From: Apostichopus californicus
Taxonomy: Eukaryota > Echinodermata > Holothuroidea > Aspidochirotida > Stichopodidae
Assembly: GCA_020650975.1 (NCBI GenBank)
Contig: JAIPMN010006017.1
Location: 9,798 to 39,814 of the forward strand
Length of the DNA: 30,017 nucleotides
Reading direction: 5' to 3'
Position 1 is the stretch's first letter; each line of letters starts with the position of its first letter. A program made the position numbers and the translations under genes. The notes beneath the pieces were generated by a model. The model saw nothing but the letters and a program-made list of their open reading frames with translations. It searched no databases and had not been told where the DNA came from. Of the stretch, positions 11,171 through 23,360 are shown piece after piece.

Positions 11171-13621
11171 GTCTGCTCACCAGCTTAGCTGAATCAAATC
11201 TCGAGGCTTGTGAATCAGTCTTCGCTCTCGTTCTGAATCGCTTGTTTCGATATTATCCCTGGCTCCAAACATTATGGTCGTCTTTATATGTTTTGTATTC
11301 GTCTTTGATACACTTTTGTATAGTTATAGAAATCTACTTCGGTTTGAAACCTCGTTTGTAACCATTTTTGTATAAGTACGTGTTTTTCTATCTACCATTG
11401 ATGGCTTCAACCCGATGTTTATTCTTTACCGTGGCTGACTGTAGTAATAGATTACAAAATCTACTCAACGCTCGTTTAACTATGTGTTATTCTTTGCATG
11501 CAATAGCCAGATTCAAGGCTCGTCGTTACTAGCACACAACCATCCAATCAGCATTTGTTTCCACCAGCAGTCCTTAGTAGTCAATATTATACTGTATATT
11601 AGCGTTACAATAGCAGGTGAGCCTCGAATTAGATAAACATTTACCGAAAGCCAAGATACTACTGTATCATTGCGAAACAAAAAGCCTGACTATGACACGG
11701 AAATCTGTTATTGTATTTTTTTCAGCTTTAATTGCAGTGTTTTGGGTTAAATGACCAGATGTAAAAGAAAAAGAAATCAGGAGGTTATATATAGCTTAAA
11801 CATGAAATCCCTTTGAGAATATTAAACAGTGAGCGAAAGTGAATATATACTGTGTATTTCGCTATCGCCCTATAAAATTCAGAGAGGTAGAATAATTTGA
11901 ACACAATAACCAATATACTTCCTTATTCTAACTCAAAAGTATAAGTGTCGAAATGGAGAAAACAGGATCATATCCTGGTTTTAATTGTAACATCGTTTCT
12001 TTTTACATTTGTTAAGCGTGGGAAATCAAATTGGTTTCAAGTGTACAGCACATATTTGTGTTGTAGATGGCTTTAGGTAAGGCGATATGAATGTGACTTT
12101 CTAACTATTCTCTTAGAGAGTACATATTTTTGTCGATAAAACGTTTACTTAAAATACGCTAGCTACTGACACTAAGGGCTTAAACATGTATACTGCGAAT
12201 ACAAGCTAGTAACTGGCATATGTATACTATTTGAGATAAATGTTTCGGTGAAAACGCAAAGCAAGCTGAAGAGATTTTTATCATCATGTATGTAGGTCTT
12301 GTAAACACGCAGTGTGAGGCCCACCGATTCCAGGAATACTGCGAGTAAGAGTTGAGAATAGTTAACAAGGAACATCGTTGACGTAGACCTAACTAACAAT
12401 AGATCGGTAATCAGTCGTAGCATTGATTTTATATATTTATATCCACACTACATGTATAAATGCGCATTAAAATGATCAATTAATACTGGTTAAACCGGCA
12501 TTAAAGACGATACCTCATAATTGAAACATTATCTAGTAGTAGGCATATTAGTTTTATTTGAAAAACAAAACGATGCTATCCTGTATCGTATAGAGCTGTT
12601 AGTTTATGACCAGGTTTTTTTCCATAGGAACTTCTATTTGTAATCATACTTGTTTTTTACACAAAAAGATCGTATCTTAGGGAAAAAAGTGGTTCAATAG
12701 ACTGCTTGCTTATTGTTTTAATGAAAAGAAAATACTTCAAACCATCAACAACTTTTATTACTGCAGACTTAAATAATATATTTTGTTAAAATACCACCAA
12801 ATTAGAAGAGTTCAATAAGAAAGATGGATGAGTGTAGTCACAGTTGTCTTCGAGACTGTGCTGTCAACTTTCAAAATGAGGTTATTGAACGAGTTAAAGA
12901 ACGCAAGTGTTACGAGTCAGTCAGACTGAAATAGGCTTGTCTAAGTAGCCGACACTAGCCTACAGTGTCATAACGGGTACAAATGTGTACGGTCGCTAGC
13001 CCGAGTTAGCCTATTATGAAGGCAAAACAGTTATATTATGATTTTAGTGGTCCTCTTAGTGCTCATCTAATGCGATTTGAAGATTTCAACAATTTTGTAA
13101 ATACCCCAGGTACAGTGACGTGACCGGAAAAGTGATCAAAATCTACATGGATACGTCACTTTAAAAACGTGCCACTTTTCAGTGCTGTACGTCCGCCACA
13201 ATTAGCTACGGTGTATATTGTATGTATTTAACAACGGAATACTAGGTGACATTGGGTTTGGTAGTGCATTAGTACACGTACTATTTAGGTACACCCGCGA
13301 CCAAGGCAACCGCCGTAACGTCGACCATAATGCTAATGCTAATTTTGACACATCGAAATGGGGATCTGGTCGCCAGACAGTAAAGAAACAAACAACGTGA
13401 GCAAGTAAGGTAACGTGGTTTATATGATGATGTATTGTTATAAGACTTAAACTAGTCCCCACGTTAACGTATATGTTCATTTTAGCAAACACAGTGTTTG
13501 TGCAAGACAATGAAATTAACTTTCAGAACAGTAGTGTGCACAGCATTTCAAAGGTGGTGGGGAAAGGAATTCAAATTTTCCCTGAAAAGATCATGGGTAA
13601 AATGTCGCTTGTTATAAACTT

Positions 13622-13690
13622 ATGAAGGAGATTACCGTTGGGTCATTGGAGCCCACGGTTATGTAGCACCCCGTTTCCCACCTCCTTCAT
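13622..13690. other. Two-stem inverted repeat
   Basis: ATGAAGGAG (13622-13630) can pair with CTCCTTCAT (13682-13690). Inside it CCGTTGGG (13635-13642) pairs with CCCACGG (13652-13658), with one bulged T and a nine-base loop. The folding could be chance, a small structured RNA or the core of a tiny inverted-repeat element. No RNA family recognised. Confidence 0.35.
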
Positions 13691-15862
13691 CAACATTTAA
13701 ATTAAACGTTTAATTATGTGTGATACATCGGTCAACATTTAGGTACATTTAAGTAACTTAAAATATCGGACCGTGTTTTAAACATTGCTACTTTTTATTG
13801 ATATTCATCTAGTCCATTAATTCAGAAAAAGGATAGTAAATTATCATCTCCTCAATGTAATAAGTCAATAGAATACATGGGTGTCTAACATTTTATAGCA
13901 GACTAATGTTTTTTGTCATAGTGAAGGTATTCTTCATTTGTAGGGAATTTGTGGGTAGAATGGATGATGCTTTAAGTCAATATATATATCAACGCATAGC
14001 CCCATACATAACGGAAAGATACTTCATACAGTTAGCTTACGGACAACTTAAGGGGCAAGTATTAGCCTATGCGCAGTGGTAGCGCCAGAAATTACAATAA
14101 AGTAACAAGCGGGCAGGCGGGGACAAGCATAGTGCGTATGGAAAATACATTGGAATTACCAAAACACACCTGCATCAACTTTACAACACGGGACAATTAA
14201 AAGCACTAGGAAACACGTCAACTCCTCTTCTCCCACTCAACGTCGATTTGATTTTTAATTTTTGAGAAATGAAATTTCTCTATGAAACATCAAAATTATG
14301 TTAAGACTATGGTGTAATATGAAATATATAATATAATAAAGTATCCCAAGAGGAATTTTGATTTATATTGAGACCCTTTTTGCTTTTGCGACCGATTGCA
14401 GTGAAAGTGTGTGAAACTTGTTTAGAATGTAAACACCAAAGTGGCAACGTGTTTTATAATTACGTATGTACATAGTTATTGAATGAGATGTCAAGGCCCC
14501 CAGAAGTTGCAGCAATCTTAAACAATTCTTTTTTTACTTTGTAGCGATTTCGGAGCACCAGAAAGCGGAATTATACTTACATTTGACATTTGTATTGATA
14601 CCCAACTGGTAGTTTTTAAACTTTTCTTGTTACTCAGTAGCAATTTTAAAGTACAAAGGCACATGTTAGGAATTTTACAATTTTAACCGGCAACCGACTA
14701 CGTAAATTGGGGCAATTATCACATGCCGCCGTAACTGCCCATGCAGTATATTATGGATAATAACTTCAAAACAAATACTTACATGGAACCAGCAAAATGA
14801 ATACCTTAATTTTGAAATGATAATGTCCATAACTTACTCAGACACATGTATTTTATTTCTATACTCCCTGCATATATTCTCACATAATAAAATATGACCT
14901 CGTCACTCATATATTTATTAAGGAAGTATAACTCGGTCATGATATCTAGTTTCGTTTAACGAGACACGCTTACATATGCATTTCAAAAAGGAAACCACCC
15001 TCGTTGGATTAAGTAACGTATTCCTCCCACCCCTCCTATTTTTTTCCACGGTGCATTATAATTTGTTGCTTCTCTGGCACAAATATGTACATTGTAAGTA
15101 GTGGTATTTGATAACTGCGATGTGTTAACAACACTAAACCGTAAACTGTTCGATACATAAAAATCAACATATCAATCAAGCTGGAAATGCAATGCTTTGC
15201 TAACAAAAGTACCCCGGATATTTCAGAACTATCAGACTTATCAGCCGCTATTTTTGGGGTTTCAGTGTTTGAATGGAGAAAATAAAGTTACTCAGGGACA
15301 ACTGTACCGCTAATGGCTTTCACTTTAGCCGCAGGAAAACAATATACAGAGGCATTAGGAAACAATATGATAAACGTGTACAAGATCTGTTAAAAAAGAC
15401 ATTGACAATCTCTATGCAACTGCATACTACCCGGTCACGGTTCGACTCTGCAACTTTGGCACCGAGCAACAATTCTAACTTGCCCATAACCTTTATCCAA
15501 ATTAAAAACATGTGAACAAAACGTACGAAGACTTAGAGCCTAAGAATGCGTACATATATGTTACTACCAATCAGTCGTATAATATAAATATCCAAACAGT
15601 TCAGCGACATAATCAAACAAGTATTAAGTACTGATTTAGTTTCAACAAACCACTTGCAGATAACAAGTTTATCACTCCTCCAGATGTTTTTGTTCGTTTG
15701 CTTTAGTTTCACGTAGTCGTTTCATTTCTCAACTGTCAGATCAAAGTGAACGTTGTTCACGAGGTGACGAAGGCCTTTTCTGATTCGTATGTTGAACTCC
15801 TCTAATGTTAACATCTCCCTTTGTATTTACTTTCGTTTTGCTGTATGTGTTTATCGAAGTTA

Positions 15863-15949
15863 CAAATAATTATAATAATTATAACAATAACACCGACAAT
15901 AACTGTAACAGTAACAATAACAATAACAATAACATTAACATTAACAATC
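15863..15949. repeat. AAT/AACAAT microsatellite
   Basis: Repeats of ATAATT followed by AACAAT, AACAGT and AACATT, with the purest part AACAAT x 3-4 near 15914-15934. It is slightly degenerate at both ends. The open frames across it are low-complexity artefacts of the repeat. Confidence 0.9.
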
Positions 15950-17639
15950 AGCAGTTATTTTATACGGCTCCAAAACGACCACAAATGTGGGAGAAATCGG
16001 TAAGGGCATATTGAAGTATAGTAGATATCTGTACTTGTGTTATACCCATATCATCCAAAATGTTACCCGGCTCCCATTTAGTGCATACAGCGACCTATAT
16101 TATTATATGTATTCTCCAGCTCTAAGCATCGGGATTAAAATGGTGCTATATACCGCTCTTTAATATTGTAGCTAGTGAGTGTCTTAGCATTGTTTTACCG
16201 AGTATCAAAAAAATATCAGTATTTCTAAATAAGAAAATTTAGTTTGCTTCTCAGCATCATAATACACGACAAATTTACTGCAGTCGTTTCAAAGAAATCC
16301 GACACGAAACGATTAACATCTCTGTTGATACATTGTATGATCCTGGACACATATAATCAAAGTTTCCTCGAAGGTTTTAATTTAATGTTAACATGTAAAA
16401 TATGCTTGACCGATAAAATGTGAGGAGCAGATGTCACCACTCTACCCTTACTTTGGAAATGTTATTGTCGTCAATGCCTAACTTTGCTAATTTGGGTATA
16501 ATGATACAGAGTATTGCCACCACACTTGGCGTAAATGATCCAATGTTCGTGTTTCTTTACACGTTTTTTGTTTCATAAAATAACATGTCTGACAATTTCA
16601 GGATCACCTACGCTATCCTGCCAAATTTATCAACATACTGCAGATCAGCGCATCATTCTTCAAGATGCATTTTTTTTTTATTTCCGTGTTGCTGTCAAAC
16701 ACAATAAAACGAAAACATCTTCATTTCAATTAACAGAGAGCTGTCTACACAAATAAAGACATAACAATATCATACAAATAACCACGAGAACATTACAGTC
16801 GTGGTTTGATTTAGCTCCGAGAGGATTAAAATGAAAAATTGAAGCGCCTTTCTGGCGTCGATTTTGTCATGATACTTGTCTGCATTCTGTCTGCATTTCT
16901 GTGGAGAGGCCAAAGGGAAAGGAAAACAACAAAATAATTGAACACAAGTAATTTACCAATCTAAACTTAAAGTACCAAAAAACGCTCAACGCAAAATTGT
17001 TGGACTTAGAATTTCATTGTATTACATTTATGAATTATTTTTGCAAACATTTTGTTTTCTAACCTTTCGATAATCAAGTGGGTATCTTTGCATTCATAAT
17101 GATTATGCAACATTAACAGGTCAAATTAAGATGTCATCCTGAAGAAGAAGTACTCTCACTATCAGGCTTCAATCAGGGAGACATTTGTTTTAATGCAAGA
17201 ATACGCCAAATCTATTGTAAGCCATTTGGCAGAGAAATATAAGTTTCCAGTTAAGAAATACAAACTATTTAAGAGGAGGTACTAAAAATGTTCCTTTCAG
17301 ATGTTCTCTCTACTTTGATGTAAATTCCTTGCTATAGTACTTCTTTCATGATTTTGGCTAACAACTGATGACTTACCTGTTTCAACATCATAATATGCTT
17401 TACACTTTAGAAGAAGAAAATGCGCTTATTTTTACGTTGTCCTCTCACGCCAAACTTTTCATGTGATACCTTCGGAGAAATTAAGAAAATTTATTTCAGA
17501 GGTTCAATATGTTACTGATTCCAGAGAACTACTGAAAAGTTCAGAAATGAATTCACGAAAGTGTTTTCGAATAGTACACGGAATGTGCAACTAGGGTGGA
17601 GACGGACTATGAGGGCCCATTGGTTTGCATTCTTTTGAA
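15950..17639. other. Non-coding AT-rich stretch, nothing recognised
   Basis: Short open frames only, none with recognisable domains. No further repeats of note. The minus-strand frame at 17512-17853 is the shadow of the retrotransposon endonuclease remnant that begins just downstream. Confidence 0.5.
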
Positions 17640-17679
17640 GTATGCACATGGTAATATTTTCCTTTGCTATCTGTAAGCT

Positions 17680-17995
17680 CCCAATCAGTCTTCTATTAGA
17701 CGAGATTTTTTTTGACACACTGCCTTCCTTTGTTCCTGGTAGTGCACAATGTTTCATGGTCGGAGACTTTTTCCCAGACTCGGGCTCTGACAGACTCGGA
17801 GCTTCTGTGTCTGCTGGTCCTGATGCTGGGATTGCAGAACTTGGCAGACTCAACTCGGCACACCTTTTAGCCGATGTTTGGAGTCATATGCACCAATGTA
17901 GTCAGGTGTATACGTGGGTAAGGCCCAACGGAGAAGATGCCTCCAAGATAGATCAAGTGTATGCGCTCGTTAGTTTATCATTTCGGGTTGCGTGA
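17680..17995 (+). pseudogene. LINE endonuclease (APE type) remnant
   Basis: The frame reads LLLDEIFFDTLPSFV, then FMVGDFF, DRLG, LADVWSHMHQ, YTWVRPNGEDASKIDQVYA. This follows the order of APE-like LINE endonucleases: a GDFN box (here GDFF), the D-R segment, L-x-D-x-W, YTW and the S-[RK]-I-D box near the C-terminus. The N-terminal half, with the first catalytic glutamate, is not seen. After 17995 the sequence continues in another frame with LSDYDTVLAG, matching the usual LSDH-D segment of this domain with a frameshift. Confidence 0.8.
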
Positions 17996-18189
17996 CACTG
18001 AGCTGCCTGCTCTCTGACTATGATACTGTTTTAGCAGGGGTTTTTTTGGCCTTCCATTTTCCCGGTCGGGCGGCGTCAATGGAAGCTTAACTGTTAGATA
18101 CTTGTCGAGGCAGAGTTCCGCCAAGGTTTTGAAACCAGGTACAAATGATTACTAACCTTGAAGCCGGGCTTTGCTACTACATCCCAATA

Positions 18190-19130
18190 GTATCCTCGTA
18201 ATAAGCGTCCTATAACCTTGTTAAACGTATATAACAAGTTGCTGGCTAAGGTTTTATGCAACCGACTTGCACTGACCATGCCGCATTTGTCATTGCAGGG
18301 TCATTGCATCAGTATAGCTTGTGGTTGATGCGCGACTTGACTGAATTGGTTATTGAGAGTGATCTACCATATGTACTGGTTTCTCTTGATCAACAGAAAG
18401 CCTTTGACAAGGTGGATCGAAATTTTCTAATAAATGTTTTGGGGTATTTTCAGTTGCCTCCACATCTGTTATTGTTAATGGATTTTGTTCGGACGTTTTT
18501 AACGAAGAGAGGGGGATGCGCCAGGGGTGCCCTCTGTCTCCATTAGTTTATGTTTTGTTATCGAGTCTCTCTCTAGACTTTTAGAAAAGGACATGTTCCA
18601 TTCGTTTTGCCAGGTTGGGCTAAAGTAAAATGCATTCAATATGCGGTCTACGTAATGTGTACTCTTAAGAGAGCTACTGGGGCAAAGTTGAATCCAAATA
18701 AGACAAAGAGCCTTCGCCTTGATAGCTGGAGATACAGAAACTTACCGTTCAGTGCATCGTGGTCGGATCAGAATATCAAAATTAATGGTATATGGTTCGA
18801 CTGTGATGCACCTTTAGATGTCACCTGGAGCAAGATGGCTGATGTATTACAGAGCAGGCTTGGAAACTTTGGCACCCGCTTGCTCTCGATTGTCGGAAAA
18901 ATTCACTGTAATAAATGGCTTTGTTTCGCCTATCTTGTGGTATCCGGGCGCGGTGTAGCCAATTCTGCGTCGCGTACTGATGCGACTGGAGAGGGCGATG
19001 TTCTCATTTATTTGGTCGGGTGGTACAGAGTTTGTCAAAAGGGCGGTTGTGTACCAAAATCTCGAGAATGGAGAGTTTGGGATTCATTCATCTGGAAAGT
19101 AATTTTTTTTTTAAGCAATTGTTTGTAGCG
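18190..19130 (+). pseudogene. LINE reverse transcriptase remnant, YADD box destroyed
   Basis: Successive pieces in changing frames: KRPITLLNVYNKLLAKVL followed by CNRL (about 18197-18265), LVSLDQQKAFDKVDRNFL (about 18379-18432, RT motif A with the catalytic D), then after a shift RGMRQGCPLSPLVYVLL (about 18514-18562, motif B), then QYAVYVM (about 18640) where QYADDV is expected, and GAKLNPNKTKSLRLDSW (about 18680-18733). The aspartate pair of the active site is replaced and roughly 30 residues that normally follow it are missing. The wording of motifs A and B resembles L1/Tx1-clade enzymes; a tree would be needed to place it. Confidence 0.85.
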
Positions 19131-19379
19131 GTAACATACCAAGTGTTTATTTGTTTCATATTTTATACGCTTTTGGGAGGGTTGCACTTTCGTCGATTGG
19201 CAACGGGCCTGTTTAGTGAGATAGCACTGCATATTAGTACCTCGAGCAGGGTGACGCGTGTGATTTGTTCCATTTGTTGTGGGAATGATTACAGGATTTC
19301 ACCGACCGTGTAACGGGAGACCTTTCATGGTCGGTAGGATATGGGTTTGTATTGTTTTGGGTAGACCCACTCGACATTT

Positions 19380-19392
19380 AAAAAAAAAAAAA
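19380..19392 (+). other. Poly-A tail of the LINE
   Basis: A run of 13 A directly after the last coding-like piece (SWSVGYGFVLFWVDPLDI, then a stop). LINE copies usually end in such a tract, which marks the 3' insertion boundary here. The sequence following it (19393-19470) is C/A-rich and of unknown origin. Confidence 0.65.
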
Positions 19393-19606
19393 GGACGACC
19401 ATCAAGCAGCGAAACAAAACATCCCCTCCCCAGCACACCAGCGTCCAAAAGAGGCAGCCCCAAATAAACGGCCAAAATCGCTTTCAAACGAATGTCACTC
19501 TTCACCGCCTGCAGGACTGCCTGCCAACTGGCAAAATTCCCCCTAAAAAGTATCTCGCATATATTCCTCCAAATAAGTATTTTTCTTCAAAATAGCACAG
19601 AGAAGT

Positions 19607-19647
19607 TAATATATATACATATATATATATATATATACATATATATC
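19607..19647. repeat. (TA)n/TACATA microsatellite
   Basis: About 41 bases of alternating TA interrupted by TACAT steps, continuing into an A/T-rich low-complexity stretch up to about 19680. Confidence 0.9.
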
Positions 19648-19659
19648 AATTTTAATATA

Positions 19660-21642
19660 AATATAAATTTACAAATAAACGTATATCTCAAAAGGGAGGA
19701 CACCGTTTATATGGGCATTGTATTATAACCTCGTACTGCTTCAACACTTTAATTTTACTAGTACAGTATATACCACTACAGGAAAGTATCATCTAGTATT
19801 TTGTTTCCTCTTGGTCTTCGATGATGATCCCAAAAGATGCATCAGAACTGATAAGAAAAAAATAATTACACCCACGAAAAATGAAAGCAGGAAGTACATC
19901 GCAAATCACCATTTATCGTCTTTATTGATTTCGCTTTCAGGTTACTTTCGAATTATCTCACAATTCAACAAAACCATTATCTTGTACATTATTACAATTG
20001 CAATATTTACAATTGAGAAATTTAAGAGCGGTTTTAGTTGTTAGTCATTGTCTCATTAAAGACCACATATGTAAAGAAAAAATGACTGAATTTCTGGGCA
20101 TGACATGATGTAATCCGGTTCGTTGGGTTGAAGGGGTGGATCCCAGTGATGTGTACCTCTAATTTATGAGTGATTGAACGTAAAGTGCAAGCATTGCTTT
20201 ATTTGATAACTTATCGATAACATGTTGAAGAACTTAGGTTGCGTTGAACATATGTATCGTACACCTGTGTACTGTGGTTTTTACCGAGACCAAAGAGGTG
20301 TGTTAAATGGATGGGGGCGGTTACCTATATCGTCCACATCAATATACGTGGCTAAGCCAATGGTTGTCATGCAGTTGGTTATGTCTACTCCAAAACCTAA
20401 AACAGACGGAAAAAAACAGTCATTTGTGTTATCAATGTTAGTGCACTCTGTTCTGAGTTTTTTCTTCTGCTGCTTTCGTTAATTAAAAACCATATACCTT
20501 TGGTTTTATACTTTGGAAGCCGTGATGTCGATCAACGTTAAACCATACTTTAATAGTGTTGTATCAAAATATGAAAGCTGTAATAATAGTAATATTTTAC
20601 TATGGAATGTTAAGTTTTCAAAAAGCAACGTTAAGAATTCATGAATTGGCTTGCATTCAATAGTGTGATTTAGCACAAAACAGTTTTACCTCCATGGTTA
20701 GTAATGTCATTTCCTAACGTTAGTCTGGGCTTTTTATGAAACAAAGATAATGCAGGGAAGAGAATAACTTCCTTTCAAGGTACTTCTTGGATGATACCAT
20801 ACATCAACGGTAACCAGTAGCACACAACGTAGCTGGCTGTCCGTACCAAATTACCAAATTACCAAATTGATGTTTAGAGTTACATCATAAATATTCCACT
20901 ATTAACAACGTATTTTAAATATTATATTTGTAGTATCTACAGTAAATAAAAAAAATTACAGTTCATTATCTACCGGATTTATGCTGCAAAGTATGTACCT
21001 TTTTCATTTGTTTTTGACATAAATCAAGTACTGCATTTTCATTGAAAGTCATCTCTATACGTAATTAGTAAAAGCGGAATGACAAAATATGCAATAATGG
21101 TCAATGTAATTTAGAAATTAACGTAAAAAAAAAAGTATGCAACTAAAATTTATACCTTACATTTCATAATATAATGATAATAGAGTATATATTAAATATT
21201 TCAAAAGTAGATTATGAAAGTACACTTCATTTTAATCATGTCTTTGAATTCAAAGCATGTCCTCGCCTAAGTAGGTTTTACCAAAAATAAGTACTTCGTT
21301 TTCAGTGAACATTATCTCTACACCACATCAGTGATCTGTATAAATTACATAAAGTTAACAGAAGTACGTGCACATTTTCACATTATTTCCTTTGGAAATA
21401 TTAGTTTAAAATTGTTTTTTAATAAGCAAATCAAAGAATTCTTCAGGATATACATGGGAGGAAAATGTTCCTAAAAGTATATTGCCCTAAAAGCAATGGG
21501 GCAATAGTGCATGTTCATATTTTTCATTAATTTACATAAATACATATTCAACTATTCTTTAATATATTATATGATTACAGTGCTCAAATACTGATCATCT
21601 AGTAATGGTTGTTTAAGAAATTGGTATTAGTTCAAAACTTAC
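19660..21642. other. AT-rich stretch; probably intron or 3' part of the minus-strand Ig gene
   Basis: Because the minus-strand Ig gene ends its second visible exon with a splice donor at 21642, transcription must continue leftwards through this stretch. I could not identify a further Ig, transmembrane or tail exon here. A weak duplication is visible: about 50 bases near 21025-21060 and 21291-21327 share AAGTACT-CATTTTCA-TGAA-TCATCTCTA-AC text. The next exons may be outside the recognisable range or further left. Confidence 0.45.
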
Positions 21643-22827
21643 CGAATGAGGTGTAACGCAAATTTAATCCATCAACTGAATGATTGCCAACACTGTTGCT
21701 TTGACAGGAGATATTTCCATTTTCATTAACAATTTGGATAAAACCTGTTACCATCGTGTCGAAAGTTTCATTTTTACCTGCTCCATGGATTATTGTAATG
21801 TTTGATGTTCCATATACTATGCCATCCACTAGCAAAGTTAGGTTAACTTCAGGTCGACTTCCATTAGCAAAACATGTAAGCGAAGTTAGGTAATCTTGTT
21901 CCAGATATATGTGGTTTTCGCTGGCTGTGTACATCTTGCTGGACGTAATGTAAACAAGTGGAGGAGCTAGGAAAGAATTTGGTGAAAATTAATCCATGGA
22001 TTGTTTCTAAAAGTAGTGTCATGTGTAATTTCAATACGAATGAAGTTATGCAAATCAGTCCTTAAATGAGAAACATTGTCTCGTTCAATAGTAAACATGG
22101 TGGTACACCGATAAATGGGCGAAGAATTACATAATTTATTAATGCAATTGGGATTTGGAAATGTTTAATTATTTTCAACATTTCTTGTAACTTAAACAGC
22201 AGAGAAACTAAAAAAACATCGTTGTTTAATTAATTGCTTTAACAGTTACCATTTGTAAGCACCATGATAGATTTCCCTCCTTTGATTGTCAGTTTTGGAA
22301 AGTCCATCAAATATAAAGCGGAGCTACGAATAATAAGTCATATTTCTATTGAAATGGCAACATTCCCGACGCTTTTTAAATTTGGCGGATTGATAACGAG
22401 GCCAATGTAACCTTAATTTGCATAAACATCGTAGCTAACTTACAACCAATACTTAACTATTTTAAATATAAATACAGAAGCAATACAAACCTTCAACATT
22501 GACATCGTGGCTAACAATCGCCTTTGAAGCACTGACGCATACATATGTCCCACCATGCTTTATCGATGCTTGTTCAATTAAGACAGAGTTATTTGGAAGT
22601 AGCGTAACGTTATCTAATCCCGTCGCAACTAATAACCTATCATCAAGAAAGAGTAAATTATTATCAAAATTCCACTCAACTTTGGCTCCTTTTTCGTCAC
22701 AACCTTCTAAAAGCAGTGATTCAAACACAGTAACACTGTGTGAAATATAGACAGCTCGACAGCTCGAACGTTCTGCTATGTAACATCCAAGTATGAATAA
22801 TATACACATCGCGTTCATTTCATGCAT
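21643..22827 (-). CDS. Immunoglobulin-superfamily surface protein, partial (two exons seen)
   Basis: Exon 1 (22827 to 22491) starts at ATG 22827, or the nearer ATG 22818, with a hydrophobic signal peptide (CILFILGCYIA). A V-like Ig domain follows: Cys in LLLEGCDEKG, Trp in KVEWNF, and GGTYVCVS with the second Cys. The exon ends GAA-G at a GTTTGT donor (phase 1). Exon 2 (21966 to 21643) begins after TTTCCTAG in phase 1 and encodes a C-like Ig domain: LTCFANGSRPEVNLTLL and ISCQSNSVG, with the usual Trp after the first Cys replaced. It ends in phase 1 at GTAAGT. Eight N-glycosylation sequons are visible. No transmembrane or tail exon was found, so the gene is incomplete and could be secreted or membrane-bound. 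The neighbouring gene starts in the opposite direction 533 bases away. Function unknown; recognition or adhesion is inferred from domain type. Confidence 0.8.
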
Positions 22828-23360
22828 CTTGCCAGTGTCTTGATACCTAACGGTAAACACCTTACGAAACAGACTTAAAGATGAAATCACGTAAATAACT
22901 TCGCGAGCATATTTTGTCGCTACTGTTGTATCTGTATAACAATCACCAGTTTCCAAAATGACTGTGTAGTGTGTACGTGATCTAGTCAAATAGTGATATC
23001 ATTATTGTATGGATGCCTGTAGTTTACAGCGTTTCAAACAATTGTTCACATTATACTGTATATTACATACTGCCAACACATTCCACTTGATATATTGAAA
23101 TGTATTATACATTTAACTAGATTAAAAGTCTCATTTCTATCCTAATTTTGATAATATATTTTCTATACGGTGAAGTAAGGTGATCGTCGTCAATTCCCTT
23201 AACTCAACCGTCTAGCTGTTAGAAGCATTTCAGGACATATCTCGTTGTAAATAAGATGCCTGTTCTGAATATTGTGATCACATTGAAGAAATTAAAAGAA
23301 ACTTAATAATCTACTCAAGATTTTTCTTCCAATTTTCAGGTACAATTGCAATTTGACGTG
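22828..23360. promoter_or_regulatory. Divergent intergenic region between two Ig genes
   Basis: The start codons of the two Ig genes face away from each other with 533 bases between them, so both promoters and 5' leaders must lie here or in distant leader exons. No clear TATA box was assigned. A pyrimidine tract ending TTTTCAG at 23333-23339, 21 bases before the plus-strand ATG, looks like a splice acceptor, which suggests that the plus-strand gene has an additional untranslated first exon further upstream. Confidence 0.55.

Larger units (their letters stand above)
10441..15862. other. AT-rich stretch without convincing genes
   Basis: Only short open frames occur. Those longest (12172-12423 minus, 13202-13510 minus, 15273-15515 plus) show no domain, no splice partners and overlap open frames on the other strand. 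Two local signals are listed separately: a CACGTG palindrome at 11161 and a two-stem inverted repeat at 13622-13690. A TATA-like TATATATG lies at 11143-11150, close upstream of the CACGTG site, but no coding exon follows that I can support. Confidence 0.5.
17640..19392 (+). mobile_element. Decayed non-LTR retrotransposon (LINE), L1/Tx1-like
   Basis: Along the + strand the parts occur in normal LINE order: an apurinic-type endonuclease remnant (about 17680-17995), reverse transcriptase segments (about 18190-18600), a thumb and C-terminal segment (18607-19130), a last in-frame piece ending near 19377, and an A13 tail at 19380-19392. Frames shift at least three times and parts are missing between endonuclease and reverse transcriptase and around the catalytic YADD box, so it cannot encode an active protein. 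The 5' end is truncated or unrecognisable. No target-site duplication was identified. Confidence 0.85.

Noticed and set aside
13218..13400. 60-codon + strand frame that looks protein-like
   Set aside because: It starts at TTG, has no clear acceptor or donor, and the opposite strand is open too; no family recognised.
15425..15465. GGTTCGACTC, similar to a tRNA or SINE B box
   Set aside because: The bases around it do not form a T-arm stem, and no A box or acceptor stem is present at the right distance.
15273..15515. 80-codon ATG frame, with an overlapping 63-codon frame on the other strand
   Set aside because: No recognisable family, no conserved splice signals, and both strands are open, as expected by chance.
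15805..16014. Asparagine-rich 69-codon frame
   Set aside because: It is a translation of the AACAAT microsatellite.
17512..17853. Minus-strand frame of 113 codons
   Set aside because: Antisense shadow of the LINE endonuclease remnant on the + strand.
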